NCBI GenBank assembly: GCA_045106675.1
Contig: JBGCFA010000101.1
Span: forward strand, 1-17,074
DNA length: 17,074 nucleotides
Direction: 5' to 3'
Source: JBCAWW01 sp045106675
GTDB lineage: Bacteria; Bacteroidota; Bacteroidia; J057
In this document: positions 6,916-15,076 of the stretch, piece after piece
How positions within the stretch are numbered: the stretch's first letter is position 1
Layout of the letters: every line of letters begins with the position of its first letter
Notes under the pieces: model-generated
The model's database searches: none
Told to the model about the DNA's origin: nothing
Seen by the model: the letters and a program-made list of their open reading frames with translations, nothing else
Made by a program: the position numbers and the translations under genes

Positions 6916-7323
6916 TTAAACTAAGAACTTTGCGCGTTCCTCTGCAGTAGGCATCCTACAAGTCTCTTTTTGCCCCATCCAGCGATAGCGGTTACGAGCG
7001 ATGAAGTTATAGACAGGATCACGAATAAAGGCAGGAAAAATCCATGCAATCCCAAAAAGCGGATACGGAAAAGACATTTTATGGGCGATCCGCAAAGCAG
7101 CATCAGAGCGCTCATAGATTTGGTCTCCTTCTACTAGATAGATAGTAGAGACCACTTCAGGGTTCTTGCCAAATTTTTGCAAAAGCTCTTTACCAGCATC
7201 ATGCTGATTGGCGGTAAACATAAATCGGTTATCAGGATCATGTTTGATGATCTGATCCACAGCACCATTACAGAGGTTGCAGTAACCGTCAAAGATGACT
7301 ATCGATTTATCGGTATGCTTCAT
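6916..7323 (-). CDS. DCC-family (DUF393) thiol-redox protein
   Basis: The 135-residue protein begins SIVIFDGYCNLCNGAVDQII, containing the DxxCxxC motif (Asp12, Cys15, Cys18) that defines the DCC family, a thioredoxin-like group predicted to act in thiol-disulfide exchange. The C-terminal part has the family's typical ending: DPVYNFIARNRYRWMGQKETCRMPTAEERAKFL, here shown only to locate it at about residues 101-134 with a third cysteine. There is no signal peptide, so it is cytoplasmic. The gene starts two bases after the stop of the HTH-KdsC gene, so the two are probably co-transcribed; I know of no pathway that links them. Substrates are unknown. Confidence 0.92.
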   Translation of the reverse strand: MKHTDKSIVIFDGYCNLCNGAVDQIIKHDPDNRFMFTANQHDAGKELLQKFGKNPEVVSTIYLVEGDQIYERSDAALRIAHKMSFPYPLFGIAWIFPAFIRDPVYNFIARNRYRWMGQKETCRMPTAEERAKFLV

Positions 7324-7325
7324 AC

Positions 7326-8033
7326 CTATTCTACGATATTATAGCCCAAAAGATCTTCCATAAGTTCTCTTACACAACCTTTGCCTCCGGGAGTCTTGAG
7401 GACATAGTTAACTTCGCGTTTGACGGAGCTAGGTGCATCAGCAGGGCAAGCCGAAAGGCCCGCTTTACGCATCACGGGCAAATCATTGACATCATCGCCG
7501 AGATACACCACATTTTCGTATTTGAGACCCATTTGCCTCAGCCATAGATCAGTGGTTTCAAGTTTGGGTTTAGGGCCGCAATAGACTCTATCAATCCCTA
7601 GGGTTTTGGCTCTTGCTTGAACGATAGCCTCATTGCTACCTCCAGAGATAAAGCCAAACGCTAGTTTTTTGCGCGTGATCAAGCGATGAATGATCATACC
7701 GTCACGCACATGGAAGCTTTTATATTGTCGCCCTTCTTGGTCATAGGTCATGGTCCCATCCGTGAGGGTTCCATCGACATCTAATAAGATCAAACCGATG
7801 CGGCGAGCTTTGCGGCGGGCATCTTGTAATTCAAGATCTCGCAATAATAAATGTTCGATCGGCAAAGCCAACTGTTTAGCAATTTGGACCAAGGTATCAA
7901 GGTCTGGTTCAGCTTTGCCTTGTTCAAATCGCCTTACCGTATCTTCCCACAAATCGAGGGTCCGAGCAAACTCAGTGTGGTTCTGACTATACTGTTGGCG
8001 TAAAAAACGCAGATTTTTCGCTATATGGGTCAA
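7326..8033 (-). CDS. XRE-type HTH fused to KdsC-like HAD phosphatase
   Basis: Residues 1-66 are an XRE/Cro helix-turn-helix domain (NLRFLRQQYSQNHTEFARTL, WEDTVRRFEQGKAEPDLDTL). Residues about 78-235 are a HAD subfamily IIIA phosphatase of KdsC type: DVDGTLTDG with nucleophile Asp85 and Asp87, KSFHVRDGMIIHRL, an ISGG motif II, YCGPKPK with the motif III lysine, and GDDVNDLPVM (179-188) binding magnesium. KdsC removes phosphate from 3-deoxy-D-manno-octulosonate 8-phosphate in Kdo synthesis for lipopolysaccharide; substrate here is inferred from family resemblance only. Usual KdsC proteins are about 160-190 residues and have no DNA-binding domain, so this fusion is notable. The start must be TTG 8031-8033, because no ATG precedes the HTH and an in-frame stop lies four codons upstream. 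It is divergent from the DPP IV gene across 38 bases. Confidence 0.88.
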   Translation of the reverse strand: MTHIAKNLRFLRQQYSQNHTEFARTLDLWEDTVRRFEQGKAEPDLDTLVQIAKQLALPIEHLLLRDLELQDARRKARRIGLILLDVDGTLTDGTMTYDQEGRQYKSFHVRDGMIIHRLITRKKLAFGFISGGSNEAIVQARAKTLGIDRVYCGPKPKLETTDLWLRQMGLKYENVVYLGDDVNDLPVMRKAGLSACPADAPSSVKREVNYVLKTPGGKGCVRELMEDLLGYNIVE

Positions 8034-8042
8034 GAGTATTCT

Positions 8043-8062
8043 TTAGTTTTGCCTAAAACTAA
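8043..8062. promoter_or_regulatory. Palindrome in the HTH-KdsC / DPP IV divergent region (candidate operator)
   Basis: TTAGTTTT (8043-8050) and AAAACTAA (8055-8062) form a perfect 8-bp inverted repeat around GCCT. It takes up over half of the 38-base gap between the divergent genes and overlaps the -7 box of the plus-strand gene. An XRE-type dimer could bind it; the HTH of the neighbouring fusion protein is the natural candidate, but this is inference. Confidence 0.45.
8044..8051 (+). promoter_or_regulatory. Candidate -7 box for the DPP IV gene
   Basis: TAGTTTTG matches TAnnTTTG and ends 20 bases before the ATG at 8072. No clear TTTG is seen at -33. It sits inside the palindrome 8043-8062, so a bound repressor would occlude it. 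Confidence 0.42.
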
Positions 8063-8071
8063 TCAAACAGT

Positions 8072-10237
8072 ATGAGAAAAAAGAGTTTTGTATTCGCACT
8101 TGTGTGCTTACATATGCTGGGTTTGACAGCCCAAGAGATCGGTTTAGAAAACATTTGGCTTCGTTACGATTATTATGCGCAATCGCCCAGCAATCTCCGC
8201 TGGATGCAAAATGATCAATATTATAGCGTGCAAGAAGATGCCGGCATAGCTCGATATAGCATCGAAAATGGTCAGAAAGTAGATGATATTTTAAAATATG
8301 CTAAACTAGATTTAGGTGAGTATAGTCCCAAAGATATCCAGAGTTATAGTTTCAATGAAGATGAGTCGATGGTATTGCTCGTAGCTGAAAGCGAGTCTAT
8401 CTACCGTCGTTCGAGCAAAGAAGTAGTATTTGTGGTCAAGTTATCAGACCTAAGTGTCCAGACGTTGCACGAAGGGCAAAAAATCAGCAATGCTACCATC
8501 TCACCCGATGGCAATATGGTCGGCTTTTGCTATGAAAACAATCTCTATCTCCACAACCTCAGCTCTGGCGAGGAAACTCAACTGAGCTTCGATGGCAAAT
8601 GGAATGAGCTCATCTATGGCTCGACCGATTGGGTCTATGAAGAAGAACTTAGTCTTACCAAGGCTTTTGCTTTTTCTCCCGACGGGAAACACCTCGCCTA
8701 TTATCGCTTTGATGAAGGGCATGTCAAGCAGTTTACCATTCCTTTTTATGGAAGCTTATACCCTGAATTATACAATTTTAAATATCCCAAAGCAGGTGAA
8801 CAAAACTCTTTCGTAACGATCCATAGTTACGATTTGGCGAGTAAAAAACATACTCTTATGGATATCGGTACGGAACAGGATCAATATATCCCGCGCATCA
8901 AATGGGTAGGCAATGAGACACTGGGCATCATGCGTCTCAATCGTCTTCAAAATCAAGTAGATGTGCTATTCGCGAACGCCAAAGAAGGTAGCAGCAAGGT
9001 AGTTTTGACAGAAAAAGCAAAATCCTATATTGAAGTAACTAGTGATAAGTGGCATTTTTTGCAGGAGAGTGAAGATTTTTTGTGGATGAGTGAGCAGGAT
9101 GGCTACAATCATGTTTATCGTTATGACCGCCAAGGCGAACGCGTCGCTCAATTGACTAATGGCAAATATGAAGTAACGGAAATTGTCGGAGTCGATGAGG
9201 CCAATAATAAATTGTATTATCTCTCATCTGAAACTTCCCCGCTTGAGCGTCAATTATTTGTCGTTGGGCTAGATGGTAAAAAGAAAAAGCAACTCACCGA
9301 AGTAGCTGGGATGCATAGTGTTACAGCTAGTTCAGCTTTCAATTATTTTACAGACTCATATTCTAGCACCACCGAACCGGGAGTAACGCGTTTACTCAAT
9401 GCCAAGGGCAAAACGGTGGAAGTTCTCGAAGAGAATAAAAAACTCAAAGGTAAATTGGCGAAGCTCGATATGGCTCCGCCTAGTTTTTTTGATTTTGATA
9501 CCGAAGATGGCACAAAGCTCAATGGTTGGATGATCAAACCCACTAATTTTGTTGCTAGTAAGCAGTACCCCGTTTTGATGTTTGTCTATGGAGGTCCGGG
9601 ATCTCAAACTGTCAAAAACGAGTTTGGTAGCTTCAACTATATGTGGTACCAGATGCTTGCGCAGAACGGTTATATCGTAGTATCTGTCGATAATAGAGGC
9701 ACAGGAGCCAGAGGACGAGATTTCAGAACGTCTACCTATCCAGAACTGGGCAAGTACGAAACGATGGACCAGATTTCTGCAGCCAAATATCTTGGTCGCC
9801 AATCCTACATTGATGGTGAGCGTATCGGTATTTGGGGCTGGAGCTATGGTGGTTATATGACTTCTCTCTGCATGACTAAGGGCGATGGTTTATTCAAGAT
9901 GGGGATTGCAGTCGCTCCTGTTACTACTTGGAGGTTTTATGACAGCATTTACACAGAACGCTATCTTAAGACGCCACAGCTAAACGCCGAGGGTTATGAC
10001 GAAAACTCTCCGCTCAATTTTGCAGATCAGCTTCAAGGCAAGTTTTTACTCGTTCACGGCACGGGAGATGACAATGTCCACTATCAGAATTCAATGGAAA
10101 TGGTAACTGCTTTGGTAGACGCTAATAAGCAGTTTGACTCGTTTTTTTACCCCAATAAGAACCATGGAATATATGGTGGTTATACACGTTATCATCTCTA
10201 TAATAAGATGACAGAATTCATTTTGACGAATTTATAG
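8072..10237 (+). CDS. Dipeptidyl peptidase IV (S9B prolyl oligopeptidase family), exported
   Basis: The 721-residue product has a Sec signal peptide (residues 1-20, ending LTAQ), an eight-bladed-propeller-like region to about residue 480 and a C-terminal alpha/beta hydrolase domain. The propeller has the DPP IV signature DWVYEEELSLTKAF, whose paired glutamates hold the substrate amino terminus. The catalytic triad is visible: Ser591 in WGWSYGGYM, Asp666 in GTGDDNVHYQ, His698 in NKNHGIYG. These fall two residues before the positions I recall for Porphyromonas gingivalis DPP IV, indicating near-collinear proteins. The enzyme releases Xaa-Pro or Xaa-Ala dipeptides from peptide N-termini in the periplasm or at the surface. 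It stands beside an amidase and two M14-family proteins, fitting peptide scavenging. A 13-pair hairpin follows the stop. Confidence 0.95.
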   Translation: MRKKSFVFALVCLHMLGLTAQEIGLENIWLRYDYYAQSPSNLRWMQNDQYYSVQEDAGIARYSIENGQKVDDILKYAKLDLGEYSPKDIQSYSFNEDESMVLLVAESESIYRRSSKEVVFVVKLSDLSVQTLHEGQKISNATISPDGNMVGFCYENNLYLHNLSSGEETQLSFDGKWNELIYGSTDWVYEEELSLTKAFAFSPDGKHLAYYRFDEGHVKQFTIPFYGSLYPELYNFKYPKAGEQNSFVTIHSYDLASKKHTLMDIGTEQDQYIPRIKWVGNETLGIMRLNRLQNQVDVLFANAKEGSSKVVLTEKAKSYIEVTSDKWHFLQESEDFLWMSEQDGYNHVYRYDRQGERVAQLTNGKYEVTEIVGVDEANNKLYYLSSETSPLERQLFVVGLDGKKKKQLTEVAGMHSVTASSAFNYFTDSYSSTTEPGVTRLLNAKGKTVEVLEENKKLKGKLAKLDMAPPSFFDFDTEDGTKLNGWMIKPTNFVASKQYPVLMFVYGGPGSQTVKNEFGSFNYMWYQMLAQNGYIVVSVDNRGTGARGRDFRTSTYPELGKYETMDQISAAKYLGRQSYIDGERIGIWGWSYGGYMTSLCMTKGDGLFKMGIAVAPVTTWRFYDSIYTERYLKTPQLNAEGYDENSPLNFADQLQGKFLLVHGTGDDNVHYQNSMEMVTALVDANKQFDSFFYPNKNHGIYGGYTRYHLYNKMTEFILTNL

Positions 10238-10243
10238 ACAATA

Positions 10244-10280
10244 CAGACGTTGGCAGAGTTTGGAACCCTGTCGGCGTCTG
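10244..10280 (+). terminator. Candidate terminator hairpin after the DPP IV gene
   Basis: CAGACGTTGGCAG (10244-10256) and CTGTCGGCGTCTG (10268-10280) can pair along all 13 positions, three as G-U, with an 11-base loop. The following GTTAATTTCG is only modestly T-rich, so it may terminate, attenuate or protect the 3' end. It lies six bases past the stop codon. Confidence 0.5.
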
Positions 10281-10314
10281 GTTAATTTCGTCACTTAAAG
10301 ACTCGACACACAGG

Positions 10315-11598
10315 ATGAAATATAAACGCTCTTGGCTGCTAATATCATGGATATTATTGGCATTTTCTACGACCACCTTTGCTCAAACGGAGGCTCAATT
10401 ACACCTTACTGTCAAAGCGCTCAAAGGCGATGGAGCCTACGTTTTGTTAGAACGTTACCAGATCAAAAGCCCTTGTAACCTCAATTACTTCTACCAAATC
10501 AATAATCTCAAGCCCAAACAAGGCTTGCGTGAAGGGAAGACTTATTTCCTTCCTGTTTTGGTGTACTCCTATAATGGCAAAAGTATTCGCACCACTACCG
10601 GCAACAATGATCGTCCTTGGGCAGAAAACATCCAATCATTCAATGATGTGATGTTTCAATCTGGGCTCAAAGCAGGCGATTATCGTAAAGACAAAGTGCT
10701 TTGGGTACCTTACCACACTTTAAAATGTCCACAAGAAAAGATAAGCTTCGAAACCCAAATTGCAGAAGTTCGAACTAATCAGCCTTCGGAACCAGGAGGC
10801 CCAAGTATCACTAATCCGGGCCCGAAAACTATGTCAGATGGGTCTACCTTGAGAGGAACCTATGATATATTTGGTTCTGACTATGCTCGGGTACCTTTGC
10901 AAAATACTTCTCTCAAAGGGTATGTGTACTATATCGTCGGAGGGCATGGCGGGCCTGATCCGGGAGCTGTCGGTCGTTATGGCAAGTATAGTCTCTGCGA
11001 GGACGAGTATGCTTATGACGTTTCTTTACGCTTGGCTTGGAACCTTCTTTCCTATGGAGCCACCGTATATATCATCACGCGAGATAAAGATGACGGTATT
11101 CGGGCGAGTGAGATCCTTGAATGCGACAAAGATGAAACTTGTTGGGTAGATCTCGATATCCCCACCAATCAATCCAAGCGCCTTACGCAACGCTCTGATG
11201 CCATCAATGCGCTATACGAACGCAATAAGAAAAATGGCGTTCGCTACCAGCGTCTCGTAGTCATACACGTTGACTCCAACAATAAAGGTTCGCAAATTGA
11301 TATGTATTTCTATCACAAAGAGGGAGACAGTGGTAGCCAAATGTTGGCCAATACCTTACGCAAGACTCTCAAGGAGAAATACGATTATTACCGCAAAAAT
11401 CGCGGCTACAAAGGAACCGTCACTGCCAGAGATTTGCATATGTTACGGGAAACTGATCCTACGGCGGTCTTCATTGAGTTAGGTAATATAAAAAACCCCA
11501 ATGACCAAGCAAGGCTAGTCATTGAGGGTAATCGTCAGCTAATGGCTAATTGGCTATTTGAAGGCTTGCTTAGAGATGCTAAGCAACAGCCTCGCTGA
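10315..11598 (+). CDS. Secreted N-acetylmuramoyl-L-alanine amidase (Amidase_3) with N-terminal LysM-like domain
   Basis: A signal peptide (residues 1-24, ending TTFAQ) is followed by a LysM-like segment (GDGAYVLLERYQI, NYFYQINNLKP, LREGKTYFLPV; about 38-83) and a region to about 140 ending LWVPYHTLKC. After a proline/glycine linker comes the zinc amidase_3 domain (about 201-420). Expected metal and catalytic residues are present: His211 in VGGHGGPDPGA, Glu231 in EDEYAYDV (Glu229 possible), His318 in VVIHVDSN and Glu388 in VFIELGNIKNPNDQARL. Such enzymes cut the bond between N-acetylmuramic acid and L-alanine in peptidoglycan, usually for cell separation or turnover. The ATG at 10315 follows 77 bases after DPP IV, past a hairpin. 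The stop lies six bases from the stop of the convergent M14 gene. Confidence 0.93.
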   Translation: MKYKRSWLLISWILLAFSTTTFAQTEAQLHLTVKALKGDGAYVLLERYQIKSPCNLNYFYQINNLKPKQGLREGKTYFLPVLVYSYNGKSIRTTTGNNDRPWAENIQSFNDVMFQSGLKAGDYRKDKVLWVPYHTLKCPQEKISFETQIAEVRTNQPSEPGGPSITNPGPKTMSDGSTLRGTYDIFGSDYARVPLQNTSLKGYVYYIVGGHGGPDPGAVGRYGKYSLCEDEYAYDVSLRLAWNLLSYGATVYIITRDKDDGIRASEILECDKDETCWVDLDIPTNQSKRLTQRSDAINALYERNKKNGVRYQRLVVIHVDSNNKGSQIDMYFYHKEGDSGSQMLANTLRKTLKEKYDYYRKNRGYKGTVTARDLHMLRETDPTAVFIELGNIKNPNDQARLVIEGNRQLMANWLFEGLLRDAKQQPR

Positions 11599-11604
11599 TG
11601 TATA

Positions 11605-13374
11605 TTATTCTGTATCAGTAGGGGTAGCAGTTGAGTGGGCAGTAAAGCCTCCTTTGACGCTATTTACCTCTACTAGATATGGGCCTTCCCCCTTGACGAT
11701 CCAACGTACCGTTACAGTTCCCATACCGGGGATATTGGCAACGCGAATCTTTTCGGGCTGATACTTTTGTTCTTGGCTGACGCCAAAGTCTCGATTTTCT
11801 ACGATCATACCGGCTAAGACTTCTGTCTTCTCCGCGGAACGAATACTGATCCAGTCAGGTCGAGTAATTTTGTTGTTGACATCATGGCTTGAATGTGTAG
11901 GAATCACTCGGTTGTTAGCCACTACCGCAGTTACTTCAAATACATTTTTGCGTAGTTCACGCGTGCTCACTTCTTGAATATTGAGCTGTGGCATTTGATC
12001 TGCGTGATAAACCGTGAAAGCCATATTACGATGAGCATCACTCTCTAGGATAAAAGTAGGGTCTATACGGCGATATCCACGTTTGAAACCTCCTATTTCG
12101 ACCTCTCCATACTGTGGATGCTCAAAACTGCTCCATGGTACAAAGGCTTCCTCGAACAGTAGGTACTTATCAAACTTATAATAATCAGCGCCTGCACTCC
12201 CACCATCTTTCCGATAATCTTTATTGAACATCAAGTATGAGGTCCAGAGTTCGTTTGAAAACGAAAAAATCCCTTTGCTCCCATAAAACCAATCTGTCTC
12301 TCCGCCATAAACAGAGTACAAATCCTTATAAATCACAATATATCGGTATCCAGGTAAGAGTTCCGCACCGCGTTTCCCTAACTGATCATATACACGTAAA
12401 TCTGTGCGATTATAAAGATTGACATCTTCCTTAGCACCAGGGCCACGCAAGATCATACCACCAGAATTGTGGTAAGTCTGTACTCCCGCGATATTGGGAT
12501 GTTGCTCGACAAACTCTGCTACGGCACGAGTTTCTGGTAATGAGAAAGGATACTTATAAGCTCCTCCTTGAATATAATCAGGCTGCCAGCCCCAGCCCCA
12601 ATCACGGTTAGGATCATAAGAAAACGATACACCATCTTCGTTTACTCGGCCATCACCATCATTGTCTATGCCCTCATAGCCCAATAATTCATAATTACCA
12701 ATCTCGTCTCCAGCCACACGGACCATGCGACGAGGATCATCCGCATCGGTTTTCCAGCGACCATTAATCGACTTACGACGCATAATAGTGATTTCACCAT
12801 TTCCGTCGAGGTCATCATAACCATCTTCATTGTACTGTCCATCGCCATCATTATCTACGGGCACCAATCCACCGCGAGGTGAGTTGGCATTATTGGGTGT
12901 ATGGAAGAAGTGATGTCGCGCATCAGGATTGATTGTAGGCACAATATAGAAAACCTTATTCGCCAACAATTCCTTGATAAAAGCGACATTTTCAAAGTTT
13001 TCCATAAGATACCAAGCCGTATAGAGAGCAAACTCAGAACCTTGGATTTCATTAGAGTGAATGTTGCCATCAATATAGAAACCAGGTTTCTGGTCAGCTC
13101 GTCCAATCGTCTTATCCGTGACAGTCAAGCACCAAATATTACGTTCTTCATAGGAGAGACCAATACTCTCCAAAGTTACTAGCTCAGGATAGGCTTGCGC
13201 CATTTGCTTGCAGAGAGCTTCTATCTCGTCATAGTCATAGTAGCGATTCCATCGAACGGGTACTTTGGGATCACGAGGCGCACCGGGCGCTTTGAATAAA
13301 TAGTCTTCTTGGGCTTGCAGAGCAGGTAATCCCAAGATAAGCAATGAGAAAAAAGATATAATAAAAGTCTTCAT
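11605..13374 (-). CDS. M14-family zinc carboxypeptidase, exported, catalytically complete
   Basis: The 589-residue product has a signal peptide (to about residue 22, ALQAQ) and an M14 peptidase domain with a full active site. His106 and Glu109 in GNIHSNEIQGSE and His302 in VQTYHNSGG are zinc ligands, Asn256-Arg257 in YDPNRDW bind the substrate carboxylate, and Glu375 in FSFSNELW is the catalytic base. Two acidic calcium-type loops (DNDGDGQYNEDG at 174-185 and DNDGDGRVNEDG at 237-248, with DLDGNGEI at 188-195) are inserted between the first and third zinc ligands. A C-terminal region of about 150 residues (ELRKNVFEVTAVVANNRVIPTH and after) looks like a beta-sandwich. No T9SS sorting domain is recognisable. 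It is the downstream gene of a pair, 14 bases after a degenerate paralogue. Confidence 0.93.
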   Translation of the reverse strand: MKTFIISFFSLLILGLPALQAQEDYLFKAPGAPRDPKVPVRWNRYYDYDEIEALCKQMAQAYPELVTLESIGLSYEERNIWCLTVTDKTIGRADQKPGFYIDGNIHSNEIQGSEFALYTAWYLMENFENVAFIKELLANKVFYIVPTINPDARHHFFHTPNNANSPRGGLVPVDNDGDGQYNEDGYDDLDGNGEITIMRRKSINGRWKTDADDPRRMVRVAGDEIGNYELLGYEGIDNDGDGRVNEDGVSFSYDPNRDWGWGWQPDYIQGGAYKYPFSLPETRAVAEFVEQHPNIAGVQTYHNSGGMILRGPGAKEDVNLYNRTDLRVYDQLGKRGAELLPGYRYIVIYKDLYSVYGGETDWFYGSKGIFSFSNELWTSYLMFNKDYRKDGGSAGADYYKFDKYLLFEEAFVPWSSFEHPQYGEVEIGGFKRGYRRIDPTFILESDAHRNMAFTVYHADQMPQLNIQEVSTRELRKNVFEVTAVVANNRVIPTHSSHDVNNKITRPDWISIRSAEKTEVLAGMIVENRDFGVSQEQKYQPEKIRVANIPGMGTVTVRWIVKGEGPYLVEVNSVKGGFTAHSTATPTDTE

Positions 13375-13388
13375 TGTAATCAGGAGAA

Positions 13389-14999
13389 TTAAGGGAGTTC
13401 AATCACTTGTTGTGCAAAACCACAGATAGGGCTTCCGGCCTTGAGTACTAAGGAACCTTCTCCCCAAACCAACCAACTTAGCTTTACGGTTTGATCACCG
13501 GCTATTGGTCCCATAATTTGTACGGGCTTACCCGCAAGTACATATTGCTCTTCATCAGGATTGAGGATGAGTTCTACCATCGGCTTGCGCACCCAGTTGG
13601 AGCGTTGGCCAAGGGCAGTATGAGTAGGTAAAGTCCCTGCATTGTAGAGATCCACGGTGATGCGAGACAAATCCCCATCTAGCTTCTCAACCTTCACATT
13701 GCGCAACTCCATCCGAGGCATCATATACGCCAAGTCATTGATAAACTCAATATGCGCTCCGGCGATGCTATCTACCATGGTATAAGGAGGTAATACATTG
13801 GCATAAGGCACCATCCCACCAATTTCCACTTTTTGATCAGGGAAATCGGGATGTTCATATTCTTGCCAATCTACCCATAGTTTTTCTTGTCCATTGCGCT
13901 CGGCCCAAGTCAAAAAGCGAATCGTCTCATTGGACATATCTACTTTACGACTACTATCCTGAGCCACTTTAGGCACCCACCAGCCAGGAGTTGAAAAGCT
14001 ATATCGCCCATAATGGAAATAAGCCCAACTCATCAAGTCTCCACCAGCACTATTGACTTTGGGAGCTTCTTTAGCAGGAATTTTATCTTGATAATTACTA
14101 GCCACCCATTGAAAAGCTTCTCCATCAGCGGGGAAAACCTTTTTAATAATACGGCTATCGCGAGAGGGGGCCTGAGCTTCCCAAGCATGGCTGAGATTAT
14201 TGAGTTCACTAAAAGATAAGACTGTATGTACGTTCCATTGCTCATACATCATGTCTAAGAGAGCACGACTTTCAATCGAAGCAACCGGATAGGGTCCAGC
14301 TCCCTCAGCAAAATTAGGATAATTGAAGGGTAAACTACGATTGAGGTTGATCCCCCCTACTCCATCTTCATTGAGTAAGCCATCTTTGTCTGTATCGATG
14401 CCTTCGATCAACATTCGAAATGTACCGCGTTCGCCTTTAGACAGATCGGCCTTCACCATGACACGATCATCATCGTCATGCACTCGCCAATCACCACCGA
14501 TGTCTTCGATACGCATCCAAGTGATGAGACGGTCGCCATTCAAATCTTCAAATGGGTCTTCGTCTACCTCTCCATCGCGATCATCATCAAAAGGTTGAGC
14601 ATTGGTATGCTTCTCATAACGCGTCTTACTAGGATCATTGGCATAGACATCAGGATTGGCCAAGGGGATAATGTAAAAAGAAACTTTTTCGAGCAAGGTT
14701 TCATCTTTGCTTACCGCCTCGGCGATGCGCAGACTCAATTCGGTACCAAATAAGCCAGTACCATCCATCCCTGCTACAATTGCAATCCCCGGCAATTGTT
14801 CGCGTTCTTCTCCTCCAATCCGTAAACACCAAATATTCCGGGCAGCGGGCGTCAAGCCTAAAGAAGTAAGCTGAACGTTCGCACGGCGACCTAGATCAGC
14901 AATGCGATCAATTAGGCCAGAATACGTAGAGTAGGTATCTTGAGAAAATAGCGAAAGGGAGCAAGCCAAAAGGGCAATAAGAATAAAATATTTTCGCAT
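13389..14999 (-). CDS. Degenerate M14-family paralogue (predicted pseudopeptidase), exported
   Basis: The 536-residue product starts with a signal peptide (to about residue 20, SLFSQ) and can be aligned by eye with the neighbouring M14 protein: RNIWCLRIGG against RNIWCLTVTD, YIIPLANPD against YIVPTINPD, the acidic loops DDDRDGEVDED (138-148) and DTDKDGLLNEDG (202-213), NLNRS against DPNRD, YSFSTPGWW against FSFSNELW, EIGGMVPYANVLPP against EIGGFKRGYRRIDP, and a C-terminal TLPTHT against VIPTHS. The catalytic set is gone: Asp79 and Gly82 replace the HxxE zinc ligands, Ser264 replaces the third-ligand histidine, and Pro338 replaces the catalytic glutamate. The frame is intact, so it is a maintained non-peptidase rather than a decayed gene. 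A partner, inhibitor, chaperone or binding role is possible. It is the first gene of the pair. Confidence 0.92.
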   Translation of the reverse strand: MRKYFILIALLACSLSLFSQDTYSTYSGLIDRIADLGRRANVQLTSLGLTPAARNIWCLRIGGEEREQLPGIAIVAGMDGTGLFGTELSLRIAEAVSKDETLLEKVSFYIIPLANPDVYANDPSKTRYEKHTNAQPFDDDRDGEVDEDPFEDLNGDRLITWMRIEDIGGDWRVHDDDDRVMVKADLSKGERGTFRMLIEGIDTDKDGLLNEDGVGGINLNRSLPFNYPNFAEGAGPYPVASIESRALLDMMYEQWNVHTVLSFSELNNLSHAWEAQAPSRDSRIIKKVFPADGEAFQWVASNYQDKIPAKEAPKVNSAGGDLMSWAYFHYGRYSFSTPGWWVPKVAQDSSRKVDMSNETIRFLTWAERNGQEKLWVDWQEYEHPDFPDQKVEIGGMVPYANVLPPYTMVDSIAGAHIEFINDLAYMMPRMELRNVKVEKLDGDLSRITVDLYNAGTLPTHTALGQRSNWVRKPMVELILNPDEEQYVLAGKPVQIMGPIAGDQTVKLSWLVWGEGSLVLKAGSPICGFAQQVIELP

Positions 15000-15018
15000 A
15001 GGTTCTAGTTCATAGCGC

Positions 15019-15026
15019 CAAATCTA
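15019..15026 (-). promoter_or_regulatory. Candidate -7 box for the M14 pair
   Basis: The minus strand reads TAGATTTG, matching TAnnTTTG, 19 bases before the ATG at 14999. The nearest upstream TTTTG is only 14 bases away, shorter than the usual spacing, so the -33 element is uncertain. Confidence 0.4.
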
Positions 15027-15076
15027 TGAAATAATTGCCACAAAACGGATTATCCCAAAAGTGGGGGCAAAAGTGA

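Noticed and set aside
9392..9802. Minus-strand open frame of 136 codons inside DPP IV
   Set aside because: Antisense to the conserved hydrolase domain of DPP IV, with no independent evidence of coding.
14310..14610. Repeated Asp/Gly-rich codons in both M14 genes as a DNA repeat array
   Set aside because: The repetition is at protein level (acidic metal-type loops); the DNA copies differ too much to be a sequence repeat.
13389..14999. Calling the inactive M14 paralogue a pseudogene
   Set aside because: The frame is intact over 536 codons, the signal peptide and domain layout are kept, and only catalytic positions are lost, which argues for a maintained protein.
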